A program made the translations under genes and the position numbers. 64,000 bases of DNA from JAUIAI01 sp045106815 (lineage in GTDB: Bacteria; Pseudomonadota; Gammaproteobacteria; Burkholderiales; Burkholderiaceae_E), in assembly GCA_045106815.1 (NCBI GenBank), contig JBGCFG010000009.1, positions 124,001 to 188,000 of the forward strand. The letters are read 5' to 3'. Of the stretch, positions 52,097 through 61,387 are shown piece by piece. The notes beneath the pieces were generated by a model that saw only the letters and a program-made list of their open reading frames with translations, was not told the origin of the DNA and ran no database searches. Each line of letters opens with the position of its first letter. The stretch's first letter is position 1.

Positions 52097-53056
52097 ATGC
52101 TTGATCCACAAGCCAAAGCACTGCTGGAACTTATCGAGTCTCTCGGCATCGATCCGATGAATGAAATGCCCGTTTCCGAAGCACGCGAGAGCTATCGCGA
52201 ACGGCGCCATGCTACTCAACCGGATGCCCCTGAGGTTGCTAGCACCGAGGATCACTTAGTGCCAGTTGAACCAGCAGGCGCAACGATCACGGTGAGATCA
52301 TATAAACCGAAAGTATCGCGCGCGAGCCAGACAAGCGCTGGTGCAGCACCGGCGCTGCTGTACCTGCATGGCGGCGGATGGACCATTGGCGATCTCGAAA
52401 CGCACGACACACTTTGTAGAATGCTGAGCAATGAATCGGGTTGCCAGGTGTTTTCAGTTGACTATCGAATGGGGCCGGAACACAAGTTTCCGGTCGCCGT
52501 TGAAGACACGATTACGGCGTGGCTGTGGCTGCATGAAAATGCGCAGCAACTTGGTCTGGATCCGACACGGCTCGCTGTTGGTGGCGATAGCGCGGGCGGC
52601 AATCTGGCGGCCGTTTTGTCGCTGCACGCCCGAGACAGTCATTGCCCGGCCCCTTGCTTTCAATTGTTGATCTATCCCGCAGTCGATCAGCGCGCGGCGC
52701 ACGACTCACACCAGCGTAACGGGGATGGCTATCTGCTAACGCGTGATCTGATGGCATGGTTTCGTCGCCAGTATCACGCCAGTGATGTTGAATATCTTGA
52801 TTGGCGTGCGTCACCATTACTCGCAACCAGTCATCAATCTCTGCCGCCTGCACTCGTGCTCACTGCTGGCTACGATCCACTGGTTGACGAGGGTCAGGCC
52901 TATGCGGCCGTTCTCAAAGCCGCTGGCGTGTCTGTTGAGCAGGCGAACTTTGAAGGACAAATTCACGGCTTTATTACGATGGGGCGCATGATCGATCAAG
53001 CCAATGAGGCGGTCACACGGTGTGCGCAGGCGCTGCGTGAGGCGGTACGCTCGTAA
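52097..53056 (+). CDS. Alpha/beta hydrolase, hormone-sensitive-lipase family
   Basis: A 319-residue esterase of family IV. It has the oxyanion motif YLHGGGWTIGD, the nucleophile elbow VGGDSAGGNLAAVL with catalytic Ser, the Asp in LTAGYDPLVDEGQAY and the His in GQIHGFITMG. No signal peptide is seen, so it should be cytosolic. It starts 32 bases after the FemAB-like gene. Likely hydrolyses short-chain esters; natural substrate unknown. Confidence 0.92.
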   Translation: MLDPQAKALLELIESLGIDPMNEMPVSEARESYRERRHATQPDAPEVASTEDHLVPVEPAGATITVRSYKPKVSRASQTSAGAAPALLYLHGGGWTIGDLETHDTLCRMLSNESGCQVFSVDYRMGPEHKFPVAVEDTITAWLWLHENAQQLGLDPTRLAVGGDSAGGNLAAVLSLHARDSHCPAPCFQLLIYPAVDQRAAHDSHQRNGDGYLLTRDLMAWFRRQYHASDVEYLDWRASPLLATSHQSLPPALVLTAGYDPLVDEGQAYAAVLKAAGVSVEQANFEGQIHGFITMGRMIDQANEAVTRCAQALREAVRS

Positions 53057-53239
53057 CATTTCGTAATCCATTTGACGTCCTGACAAGGTATTCGGACCGC
53101 CATAGCTGAGCACCGTGTAAGGCTTTGCATCTAATACAGATCGTCGAAGACTGTTAGGGCATACTCCCCCCCGAACTGACCAGAGTCCCAAAATTAATTA
53201 GGGCCGCTGGAGAACTGCAGCTTTTCGGGTTTGTGGCAT

Positions 53240-54601
53240 ATGGGCATTTTTCACGCCTATGACATTCGAGGTATTTACGGGGAGGAGTTGACCGTCGCCC
53301 ATGCGCGACGTATCGGTTTTTTTCTACCCAGGCTATTGAAGGCAAAACGCGTGTTGGTTGGTCGCGATGCGCGCGCCTCTTCCCCTGCGTTGCATCAGGC
53401 CTTATGTGAAGGGATTTGCATGGCAGGTGCAGATGTCACCTGCCTGGGTCTGGTAACCACACCCATGGTCTACTTCTTTACGGCGCGATTGGGCTTCGAC
53501 GCGTCGGTCTGCATCACGGCATCGCATAACCCTGCTTGTTACAACGGCTTCAAAATTTCCACCACTGACTCAAGACCTGTTGGCTACCAAAGCGGGCTGG
53601 GCCAACTTGAAACCTGGGTCATGGATGAGCAAACCTTTCCGACTGAACCCCATGATCAGCCAGGCGTATTAGCCGAGTTTGACGGTCGGCGACAATACCT
53701 GGACTTTGTTGCACCATTTGCCTCAGCGGCTTCAGACACAAGCCTTGCCATTGATACTGCCAACGGCATGGCGGGTCTGCTTGCGCGCGATGTCTTCGGT
53801 GAAACGCATGAGTATCTCTTTGAAGAAATCGATTGCAGTTTTCCGAATCATCCGCCAGACCCGTCCAACCCTGACACACTGCAGGCGCTGCGAGAAGCAG
53901 TGGTCGGCCAGGGGCGTGATCTGGGCATCGTGTTCGATGGCGACGCCGACCGCGTGATGTTCATCGACAATGAAGGGCGTTTTGTTCCTCCCGACCTGAT
54001 ACTCGCGGTGCTCGGATACCACTTTCATTTGCAAGGTGAGCCTGGGTTACGCATCCTTCAGGACATTCGAACATCCAGATCGGTTGCGAACCACCTCGAA
54101 CCACTAGGAGCAGAAATGCACACATGGAAAGTGGGACGGGCATTCGCGGCAATCCGGCTGCGCGAACTCGATGGCGTAGTTGGAGGAGAACTGGCGGGCC
54201 ACTACTATTTTCGGGACTTTGCCTACAGCGACAGCGCCATGCTGGCTGCCGCACGTGTGGTTGACGTACTAGCGCATGAAAAACGCAATGGCCGCTCGTT
54301 TTCCGAATTAATTGATCAAATTCGTCAATATCACGGATCTGGCGAGATCAATTTCGCGCTGGAGCAGAAATCGGCTGCCATTCAGGCTGTTCATGACCAT
54401 TTCGTCACGGACGAGCCGCCAAACGCTGTATACGATTTCGACGGCTACCGGCTTGAATTTGACGACTGGTGGTTCGTGATTCGGCTCTCCAATACCGAAC
54501 CGCTACTGCGTCTGGTTGTGGAAGCCCGCGAACCGGATGTACTCGAGCAAAGAACTGCCCAGATCCGATCACTTATTGAACCTTTCCTGGCCACCCACTA
54601 G
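53240..54601 (+). CDS. Phosphomannomutase/phosphoglucomutase
   Basis: A 453-residue enzyme of the alpha-D-phosphohexomutase family, interconverting hexose 1- and 6-phosphates for sugar-nucleotide synthesis. It starts GIFHAYDIRGIYGEEL, has the phosphoserine loop TASHNPACYNGFKIS, metal loop FDGDADRVMFID, sugar-binding GGELAGHYYFRDF and phosphate-binding RLSNTEPLLRLVVEA. It is of the AlgC/ManB bifunctional type. ATG 53240 is chosen; an upstream TTG adds three residues only. A sugar nucleotidyltransferase gene follows after 27 bases. Confidence 0.95.
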   Translation: MGIFHAYDIRGIYGEELTVAHARRIGFFLPRLLKAKRVLVGRDARASSPALHQALCEGICMAGADVTCLGLVTTPMVYFFTARLGFDASVCITASHNPACYNGFKISTTDSRPVGYQSGLGQLETWVMDEQTFPTEPHDQPGVLAEFDGRRQYLDFVAPFASAASDTSLAIDTANGMAGLLARDVFGETHEYLFEEIDCSFPNHPPDPSNPDTLQALREAVVGQGRDLGIVFDGDADRVMFIDNEGRFVPPDLILAVLGYHFHLQGEPGLRILQDIRTSRSVANHLEPLGAEMHTWKVGRAFAAIRLRELDGVVGGELAGHYYFRDFAYSDSAMLAAARVVDVLAHEKRNGRSFSELIDQIRQYHGSGEINFALEQKSAAIQAVHDHFVTDEPPNAVYDFDGYRLEFDDWWFVIRLSNTEPLLRLVVEAREPDVLEQRTAQIRSLIEPFLATH

Positions 54602-54628
54602 GCGGCCCGAATTATTCAGGACTATCTG

Positions 54629-55513
54629 ATGTCATCGTTTGCTTCAAAAGACCTAATTGGTGTGTTACCCGCAGCCGGCCGTGGCTCACGACTCGGACCT
54701 ATTCCGAGCAGCAAAGAAGTCATGCCTCTCGGCTTTGTCCGTGATCAGGTGACTGATGCTGCACAGGCAGGATGGAAGCCATTCACCACAATTGAGGCAC
54801 ATCTGCAGGCGTTTCGTGAAGCCGGCGTCTCAAGGGTCGTCGTTATCCTTGGCCACAATAAGTACGACATCATGGAATACCTGGGAGGCGGCGCGCGATA
54901 CGGATTGAGCATTAGCTATCTGTTTCAGGATGAGTTGCGCGGGATGCCTTTCGCCCTTGATCTGGCTCAGCCCTGGTCCAATGGTGCGACCACGCTGTTC
55001 ACGATGCCCGACACCTTGATCGAGCCCGCTGACTCAACAGCCCGGTTGCTTCACTCCCATGAGCAGGCAAGTGCTGACTTGTCCCTGGGGCTGTTTGAGA
55101 CAGATAACCCTGCCAAGTTTGGCATGGTCCAACTCGACAAAGAAAACCGCATAGTCAAATTCGTCGATAAGCCCCGCACGACCGACTTGCGCCTCATGTG
55201 GGGGCTTGCCGTATGGTCACCCAAATTTGCTGAGTTCATGCACGAGCGTCTTGCCAAAACACCGTTAAGCGACAAGGAGACGGTACTCAGCGACATTTTC
55301 GATGAAGCCCTGCAGGCTGGTATGCATGTGCAAGGAGTTGAGCTAAAAGGCTGCACTTACAACGACATCGGCACCCCAGAAGAGTTTCAACGCGTGGTTG
55401 GCAATCTCGCGCGCCGCACCGCCACTGAATCTCTACATGCTGAACTGGAAGGCGATGAAACGCGAAGCAGCGCCTCTACGCCGCGGCTAACTGTTGTTCG
55501 AGGTGGCCGATGA
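54629..55513 (+). CDS. Sugar-phosphate nucleotidyltransferase
   Basis: A 294-residue nucleotidyltransferase of the GalU/RmlA-type superfamily, joining a sugar 1-phosphate to a nucleotide. The N-terminal signature is GVLPAAGRGSRLGPIPSSKEVMP, with the catalytic Lys region following; then VVVILGHNKYDIMEYLGGG, LFTMPDTLIEPAD (catalytic metal Asp), and MWGLAVWSPKFAEFM. It is shorter than GalU and lacks RmlA's typical LAGG-SGTRL start, so the nucleotide and sugar are uncertain. It pairs with the preceding phosphohexomutase. Its 3' end overlaps the convergent glycosyltransferase gene by 38 bases. Confidence 0.85.
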   Translation: MSSFASKDLIGVLPAAGRGSRLGPIPSSKEVMPLGFVRDQVTDAAQAGWKPFTTIEAHLQAFREAGVSRVVVILGHNKYDIMEYLGGGARYGLSISYLFQDELRGMPFALDLAQPWSNGATTLFTMPDTLIEPADSTARLLHSHEQASADLSLGLFETDNPAKFGMVQLDKENRIVKFVDKPRTTDLRLMWGLAVWSPKFAEFMHERLAKTPLSDKETVLSDIFDEALQAGMHVQGVELKGCTYNDIGTPEEFQRVVGNLARRTATESLHAELEGDETRSSASTPRLTVVRGGR

Positions 55514-56336
55514 CCTCGTCATCGACTGCCGGATCAAATTTGCGCGCGTAGAAGTCGCCACAGGTACGCAATTGGTCAAGGTGCTCGGTCGTCCAGGTGC
55601 GAGGCCTTGGATTGCCTTCGCTAAAATCGATCAGGCGAAGGTCATCATTGTGGACGGTGTCCTTCAACGATGAATTAAGCGCGAATGTCGGAATGAAGAT
55701 TTCGTCGCTTGAGAAGGTGAACCGAAAGAACCGGCGGTATTTGGGTAGATCTTCTGCATCAAGCAGCAAGTCGCACATGGCTCGGGTCAACGTAAAATAG
55801 GAAGTGCCGCCGTGGTATTGAATGTCGCCAAGATGGGTTTTCCAGCGATTCCAGCGCAGTTTAGGCACCGGGTAGCCTGAAGTCATCCAGGGCAACTCCA
55901 GCCTGACATATCGAATTCGGTCCGGGCCATCGACCCAGTGCTCAATCGGATCAAAATGATGAATGTAATTGCGTTCAGGCGTGAGCAGTAACTGCGCCAA
56001 CATCTCTTCCTGGGGCTTCAATGGGAAGTCCTGGCCGCTCAGATTTGAGAAGTAGCGCCAGTTGCTGTCAAGCTTGCGAAGCAAATTGATTGCGACCAGC
56101 GTTGTCTCCATGACACTCCAACAAGCCCAGCGAACATCGCGGGCAGGCAGAACGTGCAGATTCGAATGCTGACTGGCCAGACGGGCCGCCGCCTCATGGA
56201 CTGATTTTGGCGACTTGACATCCACATGAATCACAAACAGGTTCTGTGGATGATTAATCGCTCCAAACAGCCGCTCAAATTGGGCCGGGTTGTTATGCAC
56301 CATGATTAAGTGCGCGTGAACGAATCCTGAACTCAA
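55476..56336 (-). CDS. GT14-family glycosyltransferase (core-2/I-branching type)
   Basis: A 286-residue protein of the family that includes beta-1,6-N-acetylglucosaminyltransferases. Family features are HLIMVHNNPAQFERL near the N-terminus, VIHVDVKSP, FSNLSGQDFPLKPQEEM, GGTSYFTLTRAMCDLLLDA and FRFTFSSDEIFIPTFALNSS. It may add a branch sugar in surface polysaccharide. The start appears to be TTG 56336: the nearest ATG (56303) would delete the first strand. The 3' end overlaps the nucleotidyltransferase gene. Confidence 0.86.
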   Translation of the reverse strand: MSSGFVHAHLIMVHNNPAQFERLFGAINHPQNLFVIHVDVKSPKSVHEAAARLASQHSNLHVLPARDVRWACWSVMETTLVAINLLRKLDSNWRYFSNLSGQDFPLKPQEEMLAQLLLTPERNYIHHFDPIEHWVDGPDRIRYVRLELPWMTSGYPVPKLRWNRWKTHLGDIQYHGGTSYFTLTRAMCDLLLDAEDLPKYRRFFRFTFSSDEIFIPTFALNSSLKDTVHNDDLRLIDFSEGNPRPRTWTTEHLDQLRTCGDFYARKFDPAVDDEVIGHLEQQLAAA

Positions 56337-56485
56337 GCGTTATTGCCTCGCAACAGAAGACCCCTGAGTTTACTGCCTGCGCCGGATTTCCCCCAGACCG
56401 CCTGTCTGGCGATCAGCGCAGTGATCCGCCTGGATGCCCTCGGTCACTCGATAGTAATCACGATCAGCTGATATACACTCATCAC

Positions 56486-58282
56486 ATGGATTTTTTCTTG
56501 ACCAGCAGGGTCGTGCGGCGGCTCGAAACTCTCGCTGCTGTGGTGCTGATAACACCGCTGGCTGCCTGCCAGACGACCGCGCCGGACACCCTCTTGGCAA
56601 GTAAATCGAGTGAATCCAGTCGATCAATATCGGCGTCGGATCGCCCAGATCTAGCGACAATCGTTGGCGGAGACAAAGATGTTCGCTTGAGAGTGCAGCG
56701 ATCCAGGCCTCGCCCAGGGCAGAAAGTTGACGAATTCCGACAACCCCAGTCAGTCGTCGATCGCTACTTTCCTGACCCACCGGTTCGATTTGATACGCCG
56801 GCGTTTACCTATCAAACAGCTTTTACTAGTCAGCGTGATTTGCTCGACTACATTGATCGGCTTCGCAAGCGCAGCGACCGACTGGTGGTCAGAAATCTGG
56901 GCTTTTCACAAGAGGGACGTCGCATACCCATGCTCGTCTTCACGACAGGCCAAGGCGGTTCGCCTAAAGATTTAGTCGAGACGGGCAAACCCACTGTCTG
57001 GATCCATGCGCAACTCCATGGCAATGAACCGGCTGCCGGGGAAGGTGCACTCGCGCTGGCGAACGAGCTCACGGGCGCGCTTGCTTATGTATTGGAGCGG
57101 ATCAACATCGTCATCGTGCCGCGCGTGAACGTGGACGGCTCCGCTTATTTTGAACGGCGCGCCAGTAATGACAGGGACCTAAATCGCGACAGCCTGCGCC
57201 TTGACGTTAAAGAGTCGATTGCTTTGCGACAAGCCAGTATTCGTTATGCACCAGCCGTCACGGTGGACGCACACGAATACTATGCAGTGCGTGACGCCAT
57301 GAGCGCCGTGACAGGACGGAGTCAGCTCGAATCTCACGATTTGCTCATTCAGGGCGCAGAGAACCCGAATGTGCCAGAACGCGTCAGAGCCCTCACCAAC
57401 AATCTGTTTATCCGCAACGCGACTCGAGACGTTCGCGAAAGCGGGCTACGGGTTCACGAGTACTACTTCGTCACGGTTCACCAGGCCGAAGAGGCGGGTG
57501 GTATTGGCGCGCTGGAACTCAATAGTGGCTCTACAGCGGCGCGAATTGGCCGTAATTTTCATGGCCTGCTCAATCAAGTTTCTATTCTGCTCGAGACACG
57601 CGGTATCGGCATTGGTAGGCAAAGTTTCAGGCGCCGGGTTTACACGCAACTTGTAGCCATGCAAAGCATCGTTGAAACAGCCTATCGACAGGCAGAATTG
57701 CTGGAGCGCACCATTGCGCTCGCAAAGGCTGAGGTCATCTCCCTAGGCGCGGTGACCGGGGACAAGGATCGAATCGTCTTGCAGTCGAGGAGAACCGAGT
57801 TCCCTAACTACGAAGTGCCATATATTGACGCCGTATCTGGCCGAAAATTGTTGCTACCCGTGCGCTATCGGCGCTACGACCCGCTTATCCCAGTCTTCAG
57901 TCGGGAGCGCCCTTTTGCATATATCCTGACCCCAGCCGCCAGCCGGGCAAAGGAGCGCCTCGCGGCCTTTGGTGTGCAGATCCTGCCATTTGACCAAGCC
58001 AAACGTTTGCCGGTGCAAGCCTTCCGCGTCACGACCGCTTCGTCCGACAGGCGACCTTATGAAGGGGTCAGGAGAAGGCGCGCGCGCGTTACGATTGAAC
58101 CGATTGAAGTGGCCGTGCCGCCGGGGAGTCACATCGTCTATATGTCGCAACCCCTGGGAAATCTGATCGCTGAACTGCTGGAACCCGAGGGAGGTGACAG
58201 TTTTGTCACCTTTGGGATACTAAATGCCACCGAAAATGAGCTGTTACCGGTATACCGTTATATGGATCCCCTGGGGATCTGA
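56486..58282 (+). CDS. M14-family zinc carboxypeptidase, lipoprotein
   Basis: A 598-residue lipoprotein: signal with lipobox LAAC (Cys about residue 28). The M14 metallopeptidase domain is at about 115-430, with zinc ligands in WIHAQLHGNEPAAGEGALAL (HxxE) and VDAHEYYAV (third His), and the catalytic Glu region LLETRGIGIGRQSFRRRVYT. Unlike short M14 enzymes it has a C-terminal extension of about 170 residues with beta character. It should act in the periplasm on peptides. It is the first of five genes on the same strand; the next encodes a retropepsin-like protease 22 bases later, so it probably belongs to the same operon. Substrate unknown. Confidence 0.88.
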   Translation: MDFFLTSRVVRRLETLAAVVLITPLAACQTTAPDTLLASKSSESSRSISASDRPDLATIVGGDKDVRLRVQRSRPRPGQKVDEFRQPQSVVDRYFPDPPVRFDTPAFTYQTAFTSQRDLLDYIDRLRKRSDRLVVRNLGFSQEGRRIPMLVFTTGQGGSPKDLVETGKPTVWIHAQLHGNEPAAGEGALALANELTGALAYVLERINIVIVPRVNVDGSAYFERRASNDRDLNRDSLRLDVKESIALRQASIRYAPAVTVDAHEYYAVRDAMSAVTGRSQLESHDLLIQGAENPNVPERVRALTNNLFIRNATRDVRESGLRVHEYYFVTVHQAEEAGGIGALELNSGSTAARIGRNFHGLLNQVSILLETRGIGIGRQSFRRRVYTQLVAMQSIVETAYRQAELLERTIALAKAEVISLGAVTGDKDRIVLQSRRTEFPNYEVPYIDAVSGRKLLLPVRYRRYDPLIPVFSRERPFAYILTPAASRAKERLAAFGVQILPFDQAKRLPVQAFRVTTASSDRRPYEGVRRRRARVTIEPIEVAVPPGSHIVYMSQPLGNLIAELLEPEGGDSFVTFGILNATENELLPVYRYMDPLGI

Positions 58283-58304
58283 ACAAACCATCAGGGAATA
58301 ACCG

Positions 58305-58874
58305 ATGAAGAAAATAAGAACGAATCTGCGAATGAAAGGGCAGGGCCTTACATATTGGGGCCGCCTAACTCTGCTGAGTCTACTGAGCCTTTGGGCCTTC
58401 GCTCTGCCGGCCCAAGCCGATAACCATGCCAAAGGCGAAGAACTCGTCGCTGGCTATATCGAAAACGCCTGGTTCAAGAATGCCAGTATTGCGTTTCAGG
58501 CAAAACTCGACACTGGGGCAAATAGCTCGTCAATCAATGCGCCGGCCTACAAGCCATTCGAGCGTGACGGTCAGGAGTGGGTCAGGATCGACATCACCAA
58601 TCGGGCAGGGCAGCAGTTTTTGCTTGAGACGCCAGTCGACCGCTACGTCACGATTCGCCGCGCTGGTGTCGCTAAATCCAAGCGCCCGATTGTGAAGCTG
58701 GAGATGTGCGTCGGCGGCAAAACGATCGTATCGGAATTCACCCTCGCCGACCGGACGGGGCAGAGTTATCAAATTCTGGTTGGGCGGAAGTTTCTGAAGG
58801 ATCAATTATTCGTTGATTCGGGCAAGAAGTTCCTCCTCAGAGGAAAGTGTCAATCTGACCAGGCCAAATCATGA
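58305..58874 (+). CDS. Retropepsin-like (ATP-dependent zinc protease/RimB-type) exported protein
   Basis: A 189-residue protein with a probable N-terminal membrane segment or signal (LLSLLSLWAFALPAQA). The domain matches the PF05618 family, with the pepsin-like motif KLDTGANSSSINA and the continuing FERDGQEWVRIDI, TIRRAGVAKSKRPIVKLEM and SYQILVGRKFLKDQLFVDS. The family is annotated as 'ATP-dependent zinc protease' but the DTGA motif suggests an aspartic-protease fold. Its 3' end overlaps the next gene by four bases (ATGA), tying it to the transglutaminase-7TM protein. Confidence 0.88.
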   Translation: MKKIRTNLRMKGQGLTYWGRLTLLSLLSLWAFALPAQADNHAKGEELVAGYIENAWFKNASIAFQAKLDTGANSSSINAPAYKPFERDGQEWVRIDITNRAGQQFLLETPVDRYVTIRRAGVAKSKRPIVKLEMCVGGKTIVSEFTLADRTGQSYQILVGRKFLKDQLFVDSGKKFLLRGKCQSDQAKS

Positions 58875-60415
58875 AGAACACCCATGTTTACCTGCTCTCG
58901 GTCGGCCTGACGCTGCTCGGCCTGCTGATTTTCGTGTGTAAGCTTGCGTTTACAGGCCTACCTGTAACACCTGACAAGCTGGCGACGGCATGGAATGTCG
59001 AACATCGCATCGAATTCGACGCCACCGGCGGACCGGCGAAAGCCACCGTGAATGTGTTGGCCACCAATCAGGACAAAGCCATTGTTCGAGAACGGATAGT
59101 CTCTCAACAATTTGGTTTATCGCGTGGCCGTGATGACCTTGGCAATCGCACTGTGACGCTGACCAAACGAGATGCCAATGGCAAGCAAGCGCTCTATTTC
59201 ACCTCACTGGTTCATCAGTATCGCGGCTTTGCGGAACCTGAAAAAGTCATGGTGGCCGATGTCAATCTACCGCCGGTTCAACTGGAAGGGGCGGAGCGAA
59301 CAGCTGCACGGGAAATACTAGGCATCGCAAAGGCCCGTTCGGCGGACAATGGTTCGCTGGTTACAACCTTGCTCGGACTGCTGGATGTCAGTGTGCTCGG
59401 CGACAGTTTGTCGACAATTTCAGGCGGTGCAACCGACTTGAGGGCAAAAGTTGATGCAGCCGTTGCCATATTGAATCTGCAGCGACTGCCCGCCCGGCGC
59501 GTAAACGGGATCCGATTAGACGGCAATACCAACAGCCCAGAGTTCACCTATTGGCTGGAGGTGCTGATAGAGCAGCAATGGACACCGTTCTGGGCCGGCC
59601 CCGACTCATCAACCATTGCTGACAATCTAATGCCTTGGTGGCGCGGTACGGGGCCACTGGTCACCGTGACTGGTGGCACTGAGCCCATCTCAAGCTTTGC
59701 TGTGGTGCAGGTTGAGCAACGGATATTGGACCAGGTACTCTCGGGCCAAACCGCAACGCCGGTTGGCAGTGAGTTCATGAAGCTCTCGTTGTTCGGTTTG
59801 CCGTTGGCTACGCAAAATGTGTTTCGCGTCCTGATGGTTGTCCCGATCGGCATTTTGGTACTGGTCCTAATCCGTAATGTGGTGGGCATTAAGAGTTTGG
59901 GAACCTTTATGCCGGTGTTGATTGCGCTGGCTTTACACCAGACTCATGTGCTTTGGGGCGCGATGATCTTCACGATTGTCGTCGCCATCGGACTCATGTT
60001 CCGCTTCTATCTGGAGCACTTGAAGCTGCTCCTTGTGCCAAGGCTGGCAGCGGTACTCACCGCCGTCGTTTTGCTCATGGCAGTCATCAGCGTCGTCACA
60101 CATTCGCTAGGCTTCGTTCAGGGACTTTCAGTCGCGCTGTTCCCGATGGTGATTCTGACCATGACCATCGAGCGAATTTCGGTGCTTTGGGACGAACGGG
60201 GCGCTGCCGAGGCTATTCAACAGAGTCTGTCGTCTCTCGCGATTGCAATGCTGCTCTGCATCTTGATTTCTTTCCCGATTCTGGAGCACCTGTTCTTCAC
60301 GTTCCCTGAGTTGCACCTCATCGTGATTGCTTTGCTGCTGCTGCTGGGCCGTTACACAGGCTACCGCCTGCTGGAGTTGCCGCGCTTTAGAGCTTTGTCT
60401 AAGGAGGCAGACTAA
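58871..60415 (+). CDS. Inactive transglutaminase domain fused to 7TM domain
   Basis: A 514-residue membrane protein. An N-terminal helix (residues ~7-27) precedes a periplasmic region (~30-300) of the inactive-transglutaminase type (ATVNVLATNQDKAIVRERIV, RLPARRVNGIRLDGNTNSPEF, LEVLIEQQWTPFWAGPDSST). No Cys-His-Asp triad is visible, so catalysis is unlikely; it may bind peptide. The C-terminal part has about seven helices (from LFGLPLATQNVFRVLMVVPI to LIVIALLLLLGRYTGYRLLE), the 7TM-transglut type. It overlaps the preceding protease gene by four bases and the ATP-grasp gene by one base. Confidence 0.9.
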   Translation: MKNTHVYLLSVGLTLLGLLIFVCKLAFTGLPVTPDKLATAWNVEHRIEFDATGGPAKATVNVLATNQDKAIVRERIVSQQFGLSRGRDDLGNRTVTLTKRDANGKQALYFTSLVHQYRGFAEPEKVMVADVNLPPVQLEGAERTAAREILGIAKARSADNGSLVTTLLGLLDVSVLGDSLSTISGGATDLRAKVDAAVAILNLQRLPARRVNGIRLDGNTNSPEFTYWLEVLIEQQWTPFWAGPDSSTIADNLMPWWRGTGPLVTVTGGTEPISSFAVVQVEQRILDQVLSGQTATPVGSEFMKLSLFGLPLATQNVFRVLMVVPIGILVLVLIRNVVGIKSLGTFMPVLIALALHQTHVLWGAMIFTIVVAIGLMFRFYLEHLKLLLVPRLAAVLTAVVLLMAVISVVTHSLGFVQGLSVALFPMVILTMTIERISVLWDERGAAEAIQQSLSSLAIAMLLCILISFPILEHLFFTFPELHLIVIALLLLLGRYTGYRLLELPRFRALSKEAD

Positions 60416-61386
60416 TGTTTGCGCTGCCTCACCAGCTCTCCGGTAAGGGCATCATTGGGCTAAACCAGCGAAATGCGGGCATCGTATTGCCGTTCAATGA
60501 TCGCAGCAAATATCCACTGGTCGATGACAAGGCGCAAACCAAGAAACTTGCGCAGGCGGCCGGGCTCGCCGTGCCGCCGCTCTATGGCGACATTGGATAT
60601 GCGGGCCAGGTCAAAGAGTTCAGTAAGATCATTGGCGATCATAAGGAGTTTGTCATCAAGCCCGCGCAAGGGGCGGGCGGTGATGGCATTGTCGTTATCA
60701 AAGACCGTTTCGGTGACTATTTTCAAAAGGCTAACGGACAACTCACAGACCAGGATGCCCTGCTTTTTCATATCCAGAATTCGCTGGGCGGTGTGTTCAG
60801 CCTGGGTGGGCAACCTGATCGCGTCCTGATTGAATACTGTGTTCAGTTCGACCCTGTCTTTGAAAAAATCTCGTACCAGGGGGTGCCCGACGTCCGCGTG
60901 ATTGTCTTTTTTGGTGTGCCAGTCATGGCCATGGTTCGCCTGCCAACGCGTATGTCAGATGGACGAGCTAACCTACACCAGGGGGCTATTGGCACCGGGG
61001 TTGACCTCACCTCCGGCACCACACTAACTGCTGTCTGGTTAAACAAGGTCATTGACCGCCACCCGGATACCCGCGAGCCTGTTAGTGGGGTGTCGATACC
61101 GCACTGGGATGAGATCATGGACATTTCCGCCCGCACCTATGAGCTGACCGGACTTGGCTACCAGGGCGTTGATGTCGTTCTAGATCGGGATATGGGTCCG
61201 TTGATTCTTGAGCTCAACGCGCGCCCCGGCTTAAACATCCAGATTGCCAACAAGGCGGGTCTGCAGCCGCGCCTGGACAAGGTCATGGCGCACAAGGACG
61301 ACTTCAAAACACCCGACGAGCGTGTCACGTTCGCGCGCGAGCATTTTGGCGCTGCCCATGTGCCTGCACCGGGCGGAGACAACTAG
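60415..61386 (+). CDS. ATP-grasp ligase (alpha-L-glutamate ligase-like)
   Basis: A 323-residue cytosolic ATP-grasp protein of the RimK-like family found with the 7TM-transglutaminase protein. The ATP-binding loop is FVIKPAQGAGGDGIVVIKD, followed by PDVRVIVFFGVPVMAMVRLP and the metal-binding end LILELNARPGLNIQIANKAG (Glu and Asn). The start GKGIIGLNQRNAGIVLPFN is typical of this subgroup. It would form amide bonds, probably adding an amino acid to a peptide or other acid. The start shares one base with the preceding stop (TAATG), so expression is coupled. Confidence 0.92.
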   Translation: MFALPHQLSGKGIIGLNQRNAGIVLPFNDRSKYPLVDDKAQTKKLAQAAGLAVPPLYGDIGYAGQVKEFSKIIGDHKEFVIKPAQGAGGDGIVVIKDRFGDYFQKANGQLTDQDALLFHIQNSLGGVFSLGGQPDRVLIEYCVQFDPVFEKISYQGVPDVRVIVFFGVPVMAMVRLPTRMSDGRANLHQGAIGTGVDLTSGTTLTAVWLNKVIDRHPDTREPVSGVSIPHWDEIMDISARTYELTGLGYQGVDVVLDRDMGPLILELNARPGLNIQIANKAGLQPRLDKVMAHKDDFKTPDERVTFAREHFGAAHVPAPGGDN

Positions 61387-61387
61387 C

